From Lantana camara (lineage: Eukaryota; Streptophyta; Magnoliopsida; Lamiales; Verbenaceae): a DNA stretch of 64,000 bases. This document shows positions 10,600 to 20,936 of this stretch, piece after piece (position 1 is the stretch's first letter; each line of letters opens with the position of its first letter). The position numbers and the translations under genes were made by a program. The notes under the pieces are model-generated. The model ran no database searches. It was given only the letters and a program-made list of their open reading frames with translations, and had not been told where the DNA came from. The stretch is taken from contig CM074865.1 in NCBI GenBank assembly GCA_037501455.1, positions 40,840,501 through 40,904,500 of the forward strand. Direction: 5' to 3'.

Positions 10600-11345
10600 A
10601 ACTGTCCCAAGCCCACCGGAATAGTGGCCTGCCGCCGCTCGCCCGCCACCGGAGCGTGCTGAAAAAATCCCAAAAAATCACCTGTGCAAGTACTCCTCGT
10701 GCTCGTTCAAATTCCTCGATCAATTTTCATGACGAGCTCTTCGAAACCCCTATAGTGGTCGCCGAAAAAAATCCCCAGAGCTGCCTCCACCGTTGAACCA
10801 CCGCTGTGCCACCGCGATCCACGCCAAACGGCCAAATCTAGAGTCGAGTGAATGGGGACTGATAGTTCTCGTCGTTCCGAACAACTTTTGTGAAGAGCCC
10901 GTGGCCAAAAGATCAACGAAAAGGGACCCCGATGTCCTCCGAAGTTTCTGCCGCCGCTCAAGTCGCCGGAACCACCACCTTCGTCGAAAAAAGCCACCGG
11001 AGCGACTGAAAAGAAGCCGCTACAGGAAGACGCACCACCGCTACGAGCTTCCGGTGGCACGTGCGCCACCACCATGGCCCCGCTGGCCGTGCCACCAGTC
11101 CAGAAATGACCTCCACCGGAAGACCTGTTCAATCGTACCAACACCGCCGCGAGAATCGGCCGGAAATGGCCGACGAAGTCGCGGCTCGCCACCACCTGCC
11201 TGCATGCCTGAAAATCGAAGATATCTCTGCCATCGATCGTTGTCGGGTCAAGATTTTGTTACGGTTGTGTTCGTGTCGTCGAGCTCTTCTAAATGGACTA
11301 CTCGTTCGTCGAATTCCGTCGAGAAACGGCCGAGTTTGGATTAGT
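10600..11345 (-). other. GC-rich non-coding block of LTR-2
   Basis: Rich in ccgccaccgg and cggccgg motifs, with overlapping open frames on both strands (for example minus 10707-11195). None has a recognisable domain. The frames are best explained by GC-rich composition that lacks stop codons. On the minus strand the block sits upstream of the candidate donor at 10583, where the U3/promoter region should be. Confidence 0.5.
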
Positions 11346-11763
11346 GTACGTTTTTACACCTCGAGTGTGTGTGAACAGTGGCAGGATCGGTTTGAATCAC
11401 TGGAGAAGAGAGAGAGCTGGAGTCTGCTGCATTTGGCACGAATTACGAGGATTCGGGTATTATATCTCGGGTGTTTGTATGCGAGAAGGTCGGAAGAAGG
11501 GGTTAACGACGTCAGAATTGGCCAAGCTTAGAGTCTACGGACTCGTTTCAATACCCCGAATGCATTAAAGTGGTGGAAAAGGTCGAAAACTCGATCGAAC
11601 GAGAAATGACCGAAAAACCCCTAAAAAGAGAAAATTACAAAAAGGCCCCTAAACTCTCAAAGAGTTCAAAATAGGGCCACGTAAAGCACATAATCACATA
11701 ATTAAACACATAAAAAGGTTGAAACGTGGCCTACCTTGTACGTCGAACGAACGGGATGTTACA

Positions 11764-12379
11764 GTAACACATGTTTTGTGTGTGTTCATTGTGTGTGCAT
11801 GTGTTAGAATTCCCCTAATCCATCAAGCTTTTAGGGTTTTGTCGTTATGGTTAATGGCACATGAAACAAACCCTAAGCTAAGATGGATTAGAACTTACTC
11901 CAAGTCGATGAGTCCAACAAACAGTGGGAGTGTTCATTAGACTTGATTGAAACTTGTACAATTACGTCCTTAAGAAGGATTCATCCAGTTTCATGGGATG
12001 ACAAAGTGCATGGTAAATGTGTAAGTAACACACGAGGGTGCGCATTATAGAATGAATACATTGAGTTATCCCATGTGAGAAAATTCCTAAAGGATAAAAG
12101 AAGGATCTACTTCTAGAAGTAGAGACTTGCAGATTAGGAAACATCTTACAGGTCAATGGCATGAGTAATTAATACTTTGGATTGAGATTCCATGGTTGTC
12201 TTATGTGAGTTAACTGGGCAATCTTAGGTATAGTTCTAAAAGGATGTCGTTCGAGACATACAAATTATAACTTATGTCGGGGTTGCAAAAGTGACACATG
12301 AAAGCATGTGAGAATTAATAAAGGACCTACATTTTCTTTAAGCAAGATAATCTTTTATTGCATAAGTTGTTCATACACC
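11764..12379 (+). mobile_element. Copia-family LTR fragment
   Basis: It aligns with Copia-A LTR positions from about 7030 to 7625: the 'aattcccctaatcc' block, the 'gaaggat..cca..tttcatgg' block and the 'aaaggacctac' block occur in the same order. The first ~140 bp and the downstream promoter half of the LTR are absent. No coding capacity. Confidence 0.75.
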
Positions 12380-12720
12380 TGTTAGGAATAGTGCCCTTAA
12401 AGCCGATTGTATATCCGCTTTAGTACTTTCCTTTTGTAAATCACAGACAATCTTTGAATAATAAATGAACTTTGGCAACACTTCTTTATATGCTCTTGTG
12501 TGATTGTATGATTACTTTAACTGCGCATGTATAAGAACTCTCCTAATCAATATGACTTGTAGGACTCAACCGTTTAGGTGAAATGGTTCATGGAACGAGC
12601 CCTATATCACATAAGTCATGATTAGAAATCACTCCAAGCCGATGAGTCCTAAAGATAGTGGGAGTGTCGACTTGGCTCGTTCGAGGCTTGCTCATGTGAT
12701 CACACCCTTAAGACAGTGGG
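12380..12720 (+). mobile_element. Second Copia-family LTR, 5' fragment
   Basis: Begins TGTTAGGAATAGTGCCC, the same LTR start as at 6887, and follows the Copia-A LTR through the 'actcaaccgtttaggtgaaatgg' block to about 12720. It then breaks into unrelated sequence at 'acagtgggagatgcg'. Two LTR fragments in tandem here point to recombination between Copia copies. Confidence 0.75.
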
Positions 12721-12988
12721 AGATGCGAGAATGCGGCACCTAAGTCATTCAAAGTTGTAACACGTATATCTAATATTAATAAATCACACACATATGCATC
12801 GTCGTGCATGTAATTGGTTCACGATTGAGTCTAAGTCATAAGGTTGTGTTTATTTGTCTCAGATTTAAGTTTGAGAGGTGTCGGTGCCGCCATTTAGCTT
12901 CTTCTTAATCGTCAACGCTCTTCGGGGAGCACTTTTGGTAAAAAGGCGAGGACGTTGGGCCCTAATTGGGGGGGGGGGGGGGGTGGAC
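12721..12988. other. Unassigned spacer with a 16-base G run
   Basis: No ORF or terminal structure is recognised. It contains an uninterrupted G run at 12968-12983. Origin unknown; it could be a remnant of another retroelement. Confidence 0.4.
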
Positions 12989-13444
12989 TGTAAAGCTCCA
13001 AGTACTTGTCCCACATCGGTTGGGGAGGAGAACTAAGCCCACTTTATAAGTGGGTGTTAACCTCCCACTGTTGAGGCCTTTTTCTATATCCCCAACTTCT
13101 TGTTATAACTTCAACCGAATCTTTAAAGTCACCACTTTCTTCTTACCCGGTTTTTATTTCTTGAAGATCTTCTCTAATTGATGATACTCAACCCCGAGCA
13201 AATTTTCTTTTCTTGTTTAAAAATTCCCCAATCGGTGTAAAGCTCAAAGTGCTTGTCCCACATCGGTTGGGGAGGAGAACTAAGGCCACTTTATAAGTGG
13301 GTGGAAACCTCCCACTGTTGAGGCCTTTTCCTGGTTGGGTGCCTTCGGGCTTAAATTCCAGCGGGAGAAACAAAACCGTGAGGGTGGTGTCGCTTAGCCC
13401 ACCAAAGCGGACAATATCGACAGGCGGGTTTTCGGGCTGTTACA
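12989..13444 (+). mobile_element. Small non-coding repeat with two 'gtcccacatcgg' copies (TRIM/solo-LTR-like)
   Basis: Two direct copies of about 97 bp occur at 12989-13085 and 13236-13332, each starting TGTAAAGCTC and holding 'cttgtcccacatcggttggg' and 'ctttataagtggg'. The second continues through 'aaagcggacaatatcga' to gggctgttaca at 13444, giving a TGT...ACA unit of 209 bp. This is a very common plant repeat type, usually called a solo LTR or terminal-repeat miniature element. The region between the copies is unrecognised. No matching target duplication. Confidence 0.6.
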
Positions 13445-14350
13445 GTAAGACACGTGGCAATGCCCACGTGTTCGTGGCTTCATTCCTATCAACATTTTGA
13501 CCCTTCGTTAATCATATTAACATCCTACCATAACCCTCGTATTCTGGCATTTGTGTGTGACTCTTTAGGTTCATTATTCGAGTAGCAGTGGCAGCAATTA
13601 ATTAATTCCCTAATTAATTAATCACTTCACAGATCACACTACCATAATCTAGCAATGGGTGTGTGACCCCTAGCCGAATAATGAAATGAATCGAAGAACC
13701 TTTCAGTTAGTGTCAATCAGCGAAAAACGATCCTCCTACAACTCCATCTCTCATTCTAGAACTAAGGCATGGGAATATTCTCAGAGCCTAAATATTCTTG
13801 ATCTTTAAAGTTAAGTTCATTTCATATCCATTTCGATCTCAATCCTAGAAAACCCCATTTTCTAGATGTCTTGATCTTTTATCCACCTTGGCAAAGGGTT
13901 TAATGTTTAATGGACTACGAACAACTCAATCAGTAAGAGATCATTCTTGTTCTTAACAAGTGTAGGTCCTTTATCGATTCTACTAATTCTACATATGCCA
14001 CTTGTGTAATCCCAACATAGGCCGTGGTTCAGGTGTCTCACCCTTTTGAGCCTATATCAAAGATCACAGAGTTAGCTCATATGAGACATTACAGAATCTC
14101 AAGTCTAAGGATTAATGAATCACGTCATTCACCTATGAGATATTTCCTAATCTGGAAGTTTCAGGAAACTTCCTTTCCCATTTAGGAATGTTCTCACGCG
14201 GGACATGTCAGTGATAAAGTTCTTGTAACAATCACCCTTATGTATTATGAACGCATCAACATATGCACTTATCACTCCATGAAACTGATTGATCCTTCAA
14301 AAAGACATAATCACATAATCAAGTCTCAGCAGAGTCAAGGTCGACACTCC
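13445..14350 (-). mobile_element. Copia-C 3' LTR, left part
   Basis: It matches the Copia-C 5' LTR from about 35215 to 36130 closely (for example 'gacacgtggcaatgcccacg' and the 'cttggccaagg'-type blocks). It is cut at 14350 by Tat-1, and the target duplication actcc lies at 14346-14350. The outermost ~800 bp of this LTR are missing, replaced by the small repeat at 13236-13444. Confidence 0.85.
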
Positions 14351-15810
14351 TGTTGTAAGGTTTTACTACAGTTAAAAACCAATCGTGCAAGTGTACACTA
14401 ACATACATGTAGCACAATAGGATCGAACCCACAGCGAAGGAAAATCAATCACTACTCTCTATCCTTCTCTAATCTAAAGAGCAAACGAAAATCAATTGTT
14501 GTTTTTATCTATTAATCTATAAAAAGAGAGATTAACAATTAACCAGAAGTAAACGCAAGTAATACTAAAACACATGGATTAACTCAGTAAACTAAACAGG
14601 TAGGGGAAAAGTAATGAATCATACAATCAAGAGCTGATATGATACTCGTCTGACAAGTGTAATTCTACAACCTAGTCACTTATATTTTTATTACCCTCTC
14701 TCATGGTGTAACCAATTACTTAATTAGTGTTCAATGTTGTTCTCGCAATCACCAATAGTTAATTAAACCATAGGAACAAGACTAGTGCAATTCAGTATTC
14801 TAGCGGCTAGGCATGGAATAAGATTACTGTTGCATAAGCTAGGACCAAATCTCTTTGTACCCTATAACTTACAAGTTGTGAAAACCGTCTAAATTACCAT
14901 CACTCTTTCGATCTATAGGCAATTATGACACATGATAAGGGTGATCAGGCCATCGCAGGTCAATTCAAACCTGTTTTCAAACTAAGAATTAACACAAGTC
15001 ATTCAAGCATGTTATCAAACATCTATCATGCAATCATCATCACTCCCCCTAGCCCTAGAGAATTAGCTACTCATAATTAAAACAAAACTCCTAAAACTAA
15101 AGGAAATTACATTAAAATAATTCATAGTCATGAAATCTAAACAAAGGTTCAATAACAAAAGCATAAACATTCAGTAATAGCTAAAAACGAATCTAACATA
15201 CGAAAACTAATCAAAACTAAACTTAAAGGAATTAGTTTGTAAATTAAAGCAACAATAAAACTAAAGATTGCTCTAAGAATTCAATCCTCTCGTCTTCTCG
15301 AATCCTCTGGAAAATCTCTGAAACTCCTTGTCGTATCTCCAAAACCCTAGGTCTTGCCCTGGAAGAAAAACTCTCCCAAAAAGACTCCAAAAACGCACTA
15401 ATATAGCAGCCCAAAGAATTCTCTCGCCGCCCTAGGTAACAGGCATTACCTCTCCATGTACAATTGTTGTTAACGCGCGTTACTACTTGAAATCGTCATA
15501 ACGTTTTTATTAGTGGTAACGGCCGTTACCACTTTCCTTCTGCACAGGGGTAACGGGCGTTACCCCTCTTCTCTCACAAAAAGCTCCACTACTGTGGCTA
15601 GTAACGGGGGTTACTAACTTTGTACTCCTAAGTGGTAACGGGAGTTACCACGTTTTCTTCCAAAAATACGTGAAATTGCTTTGCTTCGCCGTTTCTCAAC
15701 TCCTACTCTAAAATCACCTAAACGGAGCAAAATAAACACATAAACGCTGTAAAAGACACCAAAAATATGATCTAATTACGCTCAAACCCATGCAATTTCT
15801 ACACACAACA
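14351..15810 (-). repeat. Tat-1 3' LTR (1,460 bp)
   Basis: Minus-strand TGTTGTGT... at 15810 to ...TTACAACA at 14351. It holds six copies of the GGTAAC..GTTACC palindrome at 15435-15649, in the first ~375 bp of the LTR as read on the minus strand. The adjacent 15811-15830 is the purine-rich priming tract on the minus strand (ttcaagtgtggagtattt). Confidence 0.92.
15435..15649. repeat. Paired palindrome array, Tat-1 left LTR
   Basis: Six 16-bp palindromes of form GGTAAC-NNNN-GTTACC start at 15435, 15469, 15515, 15549, 15600 and 15634. Spacing is 34, 46, 34, 51, 34, so they form three pairs of fixed spacing. Bases outside the 16-mer are also complementary and differ between copies: AGT..ACT at 15512-15533, GG..CC at 15547-15566, TAGTAAC..GTTACTA at 15599-15616, GT..AC at 15632-15651. 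Confidence 0.9.
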
Positions 15811-17356
15811 AAATACTCCACACTTGAATATTGCTCGTCCCCGAGTAATACGAAAAGCAAGAAAACATATCCTCATGAAAGCTCCCCCTCAAGCAATCAT
15901 GAAACCTTGGCCTAAACAAGTTTAGCTAATCCAATCAAGTACTCGTAAACATAAAATCCCCAAAACTTAGTATGAAAAGAATACCCATGTGTAGTATGTG
16001 AATCAAACGAAACAATGTACAAAAATTAGAATGACAAATTCGCAATTCCCTTCTAAGTTCTAATCATCAACTTCAGAGTACACTCTTCGTACCTATCTCC
16101 ACTAATGGAATAAATCAAGACTTAAAATCGGTAGGTCTTTTCGAGCTTGTAATGTAGGCTTAGGGTAAGGTTATGAAAATTTGGATCAAGTGACTACTCA
16201 CCAAGCTTACATCATTCAATTCATACACAACACGACATTTTCATTCGCCATTAAACACGAAAATCACCCCAATTTCTTCAACTGAATCCCACACTCTCAA
16301 ATTCACACTTTGCATAATTTTCTTTTCTTTTCTTTTGCTCTATTTTTTCTTCTTTCTTTTCACAGTTTTCTCATTCTTTTTCTTTTTCTTTACAATAACC
16401 TCTCAAATTCAATCAGAAGAACAATCAAAAGGGGTCAAAAGATGGATATTCACCATAAAAATCAAACGAGCAAGCCATGGTGTAAAAATTATCAAGGTAG
16501 GTATTTCTATGTTATGCATTGGCTTATAATGTGGCTACAAAAATCTTTGCACATCAATTAGGCTTAACGGGGTCAATAAGGTTACGTGATTTAGTGAAAA
16601 ACAGCTAAATAGAAAAGCTTAAAATCCTCCAACAACGAATGCCTACTTCACTTCCTTAGTCTTTTATTAACTCAAAATTTCACCTCGATAGGACTAAAAT
16701 GCATCCTAATCAAATCTTAGACTCATTCGAAAATCATCAACTCATCTTTCTAAGCAAAGTACACTATCTTTTTCAAAAGTGCTCAAAATATAAGGGCATA
16801 CTAACACACTAAATCATCAAATCTCATGCAATTTTCCTCAATTCAAAAAGCCTAACTTATTCTAGCAAAAGCTCAACAAGCAAACTTCAAAGAAAAAGTT
16901 CAAAATGAGGGAAAATTTTCAAAATTACTCGATTTTTAGCAAATCACAAGTGAAACTACATCTAAACATGCAAATATTCAATAAACCTCATAACAAACAT
17001 GCACTTCCTCCCCCACACTTAAAGTTTGCAATGTCCTCATGCAATTGAAAGAATTAAAGGTCAAGAAAACTCCCTGATCAAATAAAGAACCGGCAACGTG
17101 TGAACAAAGCTTCCAAAACCTAAACAAGTGACTAGAAAACACGGATCAAGTGCATAGGCAATTGACAATCAACATGCATCGAACAGCTACCACACAAGTC
17201 ACAAATTCACGTAAAGAAAGAGCACTATTGCATAAACAAAATTCAAGAATTCAAACATATGCAAAAATCTAAGTGTAGCCAAAATATCCAAACATAACAA
17301 CGAATAAACGAAGAAATAATGTCTAGAAATCTGGGGACAAAAACAAAATAACAGAA
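15811..17356 (-). other. Tat-1 3' non-coding region
   Basis: About 1.5 kb without a convincing gene. 16310-16395 is a long pyrimidine tract on the plus strand (purine on the minus strand), which resembles a secondary polypurine tract. The rest is AT-rich with short open frames only. Confidence 0.6.
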
Positions 17357-17970
17357 TCAGGGTGATGGGGGTCCTCCAAAATACCGGTCAACACGAGCAC
17401 TAAACCCGTCAAACTTGGCCTCCAACCTGGCCTCCCACGCATCGAATCGCTCATCCACATAATGCGCTAAATCCTTATCTCTCGCGATTACGGTGGTCAA
17501 ATCAGCCGTTAATCCTGCTAACTCTGCACGCACGCCTCTCAAAGTAACAGGTGCTTCATCACTGGCCTCAGCAACAACAGGCACGACACTGGGAAGAGTC
17601 GCCAACTCGTCATCTGGCCTGTCAGGTATCCGAGCTAAAAGCTCCTTCTCCCTCTCAGAAAGCTCATCAAACCGGGCCTTACCCTAGCTATACATCTGCC
17701 TGAGACGATCTCTATCTCTAATGGGCCACCATGGCAAGTTCCAATATTTCAGCTCCCCACTCTCCCAAGCAATAGCCAAACCCACAGTCTCCAAGTACTG
17801 TGGACCAATATCATATCCAAAGTCAACAGGCAAAGCTTCCCGCGGTCTCCAATTTATCTCCCAAGCAAACATCATCACAAAAGCACCATGAGTAATCGTT
17901 CCAATAACACTCCCAGCAATCTCCTGAAGCTTCCATAGAAACTCAACTGTTCCATCAAACTTGATGCCTT
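17357..17970 (-). pseudogene. Tat-1 unrecognised ORF, one premature stop
   Basis: Two minus-strand frames, 17878-17684 and 17605-17357, are the same frame separated by a TAG near 17684. The frame also extends upstream of 17878 to a stop near 17970. The protein has a tryptophan-rich part (FAWEINWRP, WNLPWWPI) and a C-terminal helical part rich in E, R and D (ERFDAWEARLEAKF), probably coiled coil. I do not recognise it. It lies downstream of protease, where RT would normally be, in the same sense as gag. It could be an accessory retroelement ORF or a captured fragment. Confidence 0.5.
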
Positions 17971-18517
17971 CCTATACTACTGCTAGGGTGTAACGCCCAT
18001 TACCTATACTACCTGGGACGCCTGACCTTGTTAACGGGTGTTACCAAAAGGTAACTACAATGTTGTAACGCCCATTACAAACTGTTTTGCCCAAAACACA
18101 AATAAACCACAAACACAAAACGAATGGTGCTCAATCACGTCAATTAACCGAAATTAACTCATATGATTCAATCTAACCAAAGTGCATCATTTTCGAAACA
18201 TATAAACATATATATCTATTCATATCAACAATTCATTCTCCTCATGAAAGAAAATCAATGTCATGCACCCGCATACGAACAAAGTAAATGGACCTCAATA
18301 TTGACAATAACGCTCAAATCACGGTCCTTGCACCATCTAGACCTCGGCTTATTAGTAAAACATCAAGTGACCTACAAACAAGAGGGATAACTCAATTAAC
18401 GCGAGAAAAGTGAGGATGAAAGAAACGAAAACAACGGAAACAAAAACAAAAGGAAAGGAAAAAAAAATTTAGTTCTAAGTTATAGTCATTAGCTTGACTT
18501 TGAAGACCGGATTGGCA
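17971..18517 (-). other. Tat-1 spacer with three further palindromes
   Basis: Between the unknown ORF and protease. 17989-18079 holds three more copies of the Tat-1 palindrome (TAACGCCCATTA and TAACGGGTGTTA types). The rest is AT-rich and non-coding. Confidence 0.7.
17989..18080. repeat. Internal palindrome trio of Tat-1
   Basis: 16-mers start at 17989, 18030 and 18064, spaced 41 and 34 bp. The third, TTGTAACGCCCATTACAA (18063-18080), has complementary outer arms TTGTAA/TTACAA. Arms and the 34-bp spacing match the LTR arrays. Confidence 0.8.
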
Positions 18518-19441
18518 TTAACAATCTGCAAGCAACGAGTCACAAGGAGTGACCTTGTTCTTGTTACTCTTAAAACCGGAGCTTGATCTCCAAGTATCTA
18601 ATTCCAAAACATCCTTCATTCTCGATCTTCGAGACTTCGGTTTTCCTTCCCAATCAACTGTTTTCCTTTTCTCCGTAAACAGTGTCTTTCCGTCTGGGGT
18701 ATCACTTATTATAACCTTAATCATGCAACACTTATCCGAAATCGCCGGTGGTGTCTTGGACCCAAAATTCCTAAACTCCATTCGTTCATCTCCTATTTTG
18801 AATGTGAGCCATCCATTCTGAACATCTATATCCGCTCCGGCCGTAGCCAGAAACGGTCTTCCAAGGATCAATGGCATCCTCTCATCGCTCTCGATATCAA
18901 GAACTACAAAATCAGTAGGAATGCGAAATCTTTCAACTTTTACCAAAACCTCTTCAAGAATTCCTATCGGATATTTCACCGATCTGTCTGCTAGTTGGAG
19001 TGTCATATTAGTCGGTGTAAGCTCCTTTACTCCTAATTTCCTGCAAGTAGATAATGGGATTAAACTCACACTAGCTCCTAAATCACATAAAACATTATGG
19101 AATTGCAAAGAACCAATAGTAAGAGGAATTAAAAAATTCCCTGGATCCTTAAGCTTCGGGGGAAGCTTGTGCTGAATAATAGCACTACATTCTTCAGTAG
19201 GTATAATAGTAGTGAAGTTCTCAGACTTCTCCTTGCTTGAAATCACTTCTTTCTCTAAGTTCTCCTTCTTAAAATCATCTTCCTCTTCAACTCTCTGAAG
19301 CACAACTTTCTCAACATCAGAACCTGTAAGTATCTTCGGACCTTCATTTTCTCTATTGTCTCCTACAAATATGGCCTGACAATGCTCCTTAGGATTGTTT
19401 TCAGTTTGGCTCGGTAGCATTCCTGGGCCTCTCAGATTCAA
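18518..19441 (-). pseudogene. Tat-1 aspartic protease region of gag-pro
   Basis: Encodes the retropepsin-like protease of Athila/Tat elements: the active site is in LCDLGASVSLIPLS (DLGA in place of DSGA, usual in this group), followed by LGRPFLATAGADIDV, the second conserved block. A basic tail follows and the frame ends at 18518 with no RT after it. It is in frame with the upstream gag segment but separated by TAA at 19445-19447, which looks like a later point mutation. Protease would cleave the Gag precursor in virus-like particles. Confidence 0.85.
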
Positions 19442-19444
19442 AGA

Positions 19445-19825
19445 TTAGGCAATCTGACCGATCCGAGTCTCCAAAGTTCTGGTCAGATTTACTACTTGAT
19501 CTAATTGAGCTTCCAACTTCTGATGTCGACCTGTAGACACGGTTATGAACTTCTCAAGTGCGACCTCCCATCCCTGCTTTTGCTCCTGTTGAGGGGGCGC
19601 AACATTAAATGGGGCTGGTGGTCGTGTTTGAAATTGCTGCCTAGGCTGAAACTGCGGCCTAGGTTGAGGTGGTTGTTGAACATTTTGATTATTAGACCAC
19701 GACAAGTGAGGGTGGTTCTTCTGTCCTAGATTGTAAGTGTTTGAGTAGGGATCATTTGCTTCTTTGAAGTTGTTTGCATAATTCGCCTGCTCTTGCACCT
19801 GTTCTCCTGCATTGGTATGAGACAC
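19445..19825 (-). pseudogene. Tat-1 gag C-terminal region, Q/P-rich
   Basis: Low-complexity proline- and glutamine-rich stretch (PQPRPQFQPRQQFQ) followed by a helical segment ending TRTLETRIGQIA and a TAA at 19445. It is typical of the region between nucleocapsid and protease in Athila/Tat gag. It lies one frame off the upstream gag, so a frameshift exists near 19800-19825. Confidence 0.75.
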
Positions 19826-20022
19826 ATATTAAACTCGTGTGGACCACTACAAATTTCACATGTTACCTGAACTGGTTGGGATTGTATCCCGACTGCATTG
19901 ATAGAAAGTTGATCCAATTTCTTATTAAGGGCTTCAAACTTAGCATTGATGGCGGTTAGGCCATCCAACTCTATGACGCCTGCTTGCACTTTCGCTGGTT
20001 GCGAATGGCTCATCTCATGCAC
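19726..20022 (-). pseudogene. Tat-1 gag nucleocapsid segment
   Basis: In frame with the gag body but after its premature TAA (20035-20037). Carries a CX2CX3HX4C zinc knuckle, CEICSGPHEFNMC, the form usual in Athila/Tat gag. The frame then leaves the conserved reading at a frameshift near 19800. Confidence 0.78.
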
Positions 20023-20034
20023 AAAAACATCGTT

Positions 20035-20778
20035 TTATGACATATTATCTAACAACTCGGTAGTAACTGCTTCAGATTTTGCTAAGAATGCTCCATCAGC
20101 TGTAGCATCCATCGGTCCTCTAAAAGTAGGGGACATCCCATTGTAGAATGTCCGGATCAATAACCAATCGGGAATCTTGTGATGTGGACACTTCTTCTGC
20201 AAATCCTTAAATCTCTCCCAAGCTTCATAGAAAGACTTTCCATCCAACTGCCTGAAACCTTGAATATCATTCCTGTACTTCGTGGTTTTGCTAAGTGGAA
20301 AGAACTTGGCTAGGAAAGCCTGAGATAATGCTGCCCAAGTCTGAAAGGATTCATTTGGGACAGTACTCAACCATGCTTTAGCTCGTTCCCTAAGTGAAAA
20401 GGGAAAAAACCTAACTCGGATAGCATCAGTAGTGACATTGTGAATTTTGAAGGTATCACACACTTCAAGAAAATACTCAAGGTGTGAAGTCGGATCCTCC
20501 AATGGTAATCCTGAAAACGGATTATTTTGTAGCAAGTTTATGATAGCTGGTTTGATCTCAAAGTTATTTGCTGTGATCGGGGGACGAACTGCAGTCTGAA
20601 TTGCTCCAGCCTGCGGCACAATATAATCTCTTATGGCCGGTGGTGGTGGTGGGTCTGCTTCAACCATCAGTAAAGTGATCGGTTTCTTCTCATTCTTACG
20701 TCTTCTCCTAATAGCACTCAGTGTTCTCTCAATTTCCGGATCGTATGGAACTAAATCAGGATCTTGAGATCTTCGCAT
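20035..20778 (-). pseudogene. gag: Tat-1 gag (capsid body)
   Basis: A 247-residue frame starting at an ATG on the minus strand, 160 bases inside the primer site. It contains the retrotransposon gag domain (FEIKPAIINLLQ, FPFSLRERAKAWL, SFYEAWERFKDLQKKCPHHKIP), characteristic of the Athila/Tat clade. It ends at a premature TAA, after which the same frame continues into the nucleocapsid. Gag forms the particle that packages the element RNA. Confidence 0.88.
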
Positions 20779-20910
20779 GCACTGTAAACCTGCATAAAGG
20801 AAAAGAAATTCTCAGTCCAATTCCACAGTGACAAAGATAACGAGCACAAAGTAAAATAACAGTCTAAAGCACTAAATCAAAATATTTGAGTAATATTGAC
20901 TTAAAACGCC

Positions 20911-20929
20911 TTCCCGGGCAATGGCGCCA
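20911..20929 (-). promoter_or_regulatory. Tat-1 primer binding site (tRNA-Asp type)
   Basis: Minus strand reads TGGCGCCATTGCCCGGGAA, complementary to the 3' end of plant tRNA-Asp except for a few bases. It lies about 7 bases inside the 5' LTR. tRNA-Asp priming is usual in Athila/Tat elements. Confidence 0.82.
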
Positions 20930-20936
20930 AAAACTT

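Larger units (their letters stand above)
8812..11763 (-). mobile_element. LTR-2: truncated Tekay-like LTR
   Basis: The right end is gggatgttaca (11763), the minus-strand start of a Tekay-like LTR. The left end begins inside the LTR: 8815 onward matches LTR-3 from about 25408 ('tttttacattctaaaacat'). Some 550 bp of the 3' part of the LTR are therefore missing. A strong donor-like GTGAGT lies on the minus strand at 10583. The acceptor found in other Tekay-like LTRs falls in the deleted part. No target duplication is visible. Confidence 0.75.

Noticed and set aside
10707..11568. Several long frames on both strands in LTR-2
   Set aside because: GC-rich LTR DNA with mutually overlapping frames and no recognisable motif; position corresponds to the promoter region of the LTR.
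12989..13444. Possible 5S-rRNA-bearing Cassandra element
   Set aside because: No match to the conserved 5S internal promoter blocks; the 'gtcccacatcgg' motif belongs to a different common plant repeat.
16310..16561. Membrane-protein-like frame (Phe/Leu-rich)
   Set aside because: Arises from a simple pyrimidine tract in the 3' non-coding region of Tat-1.
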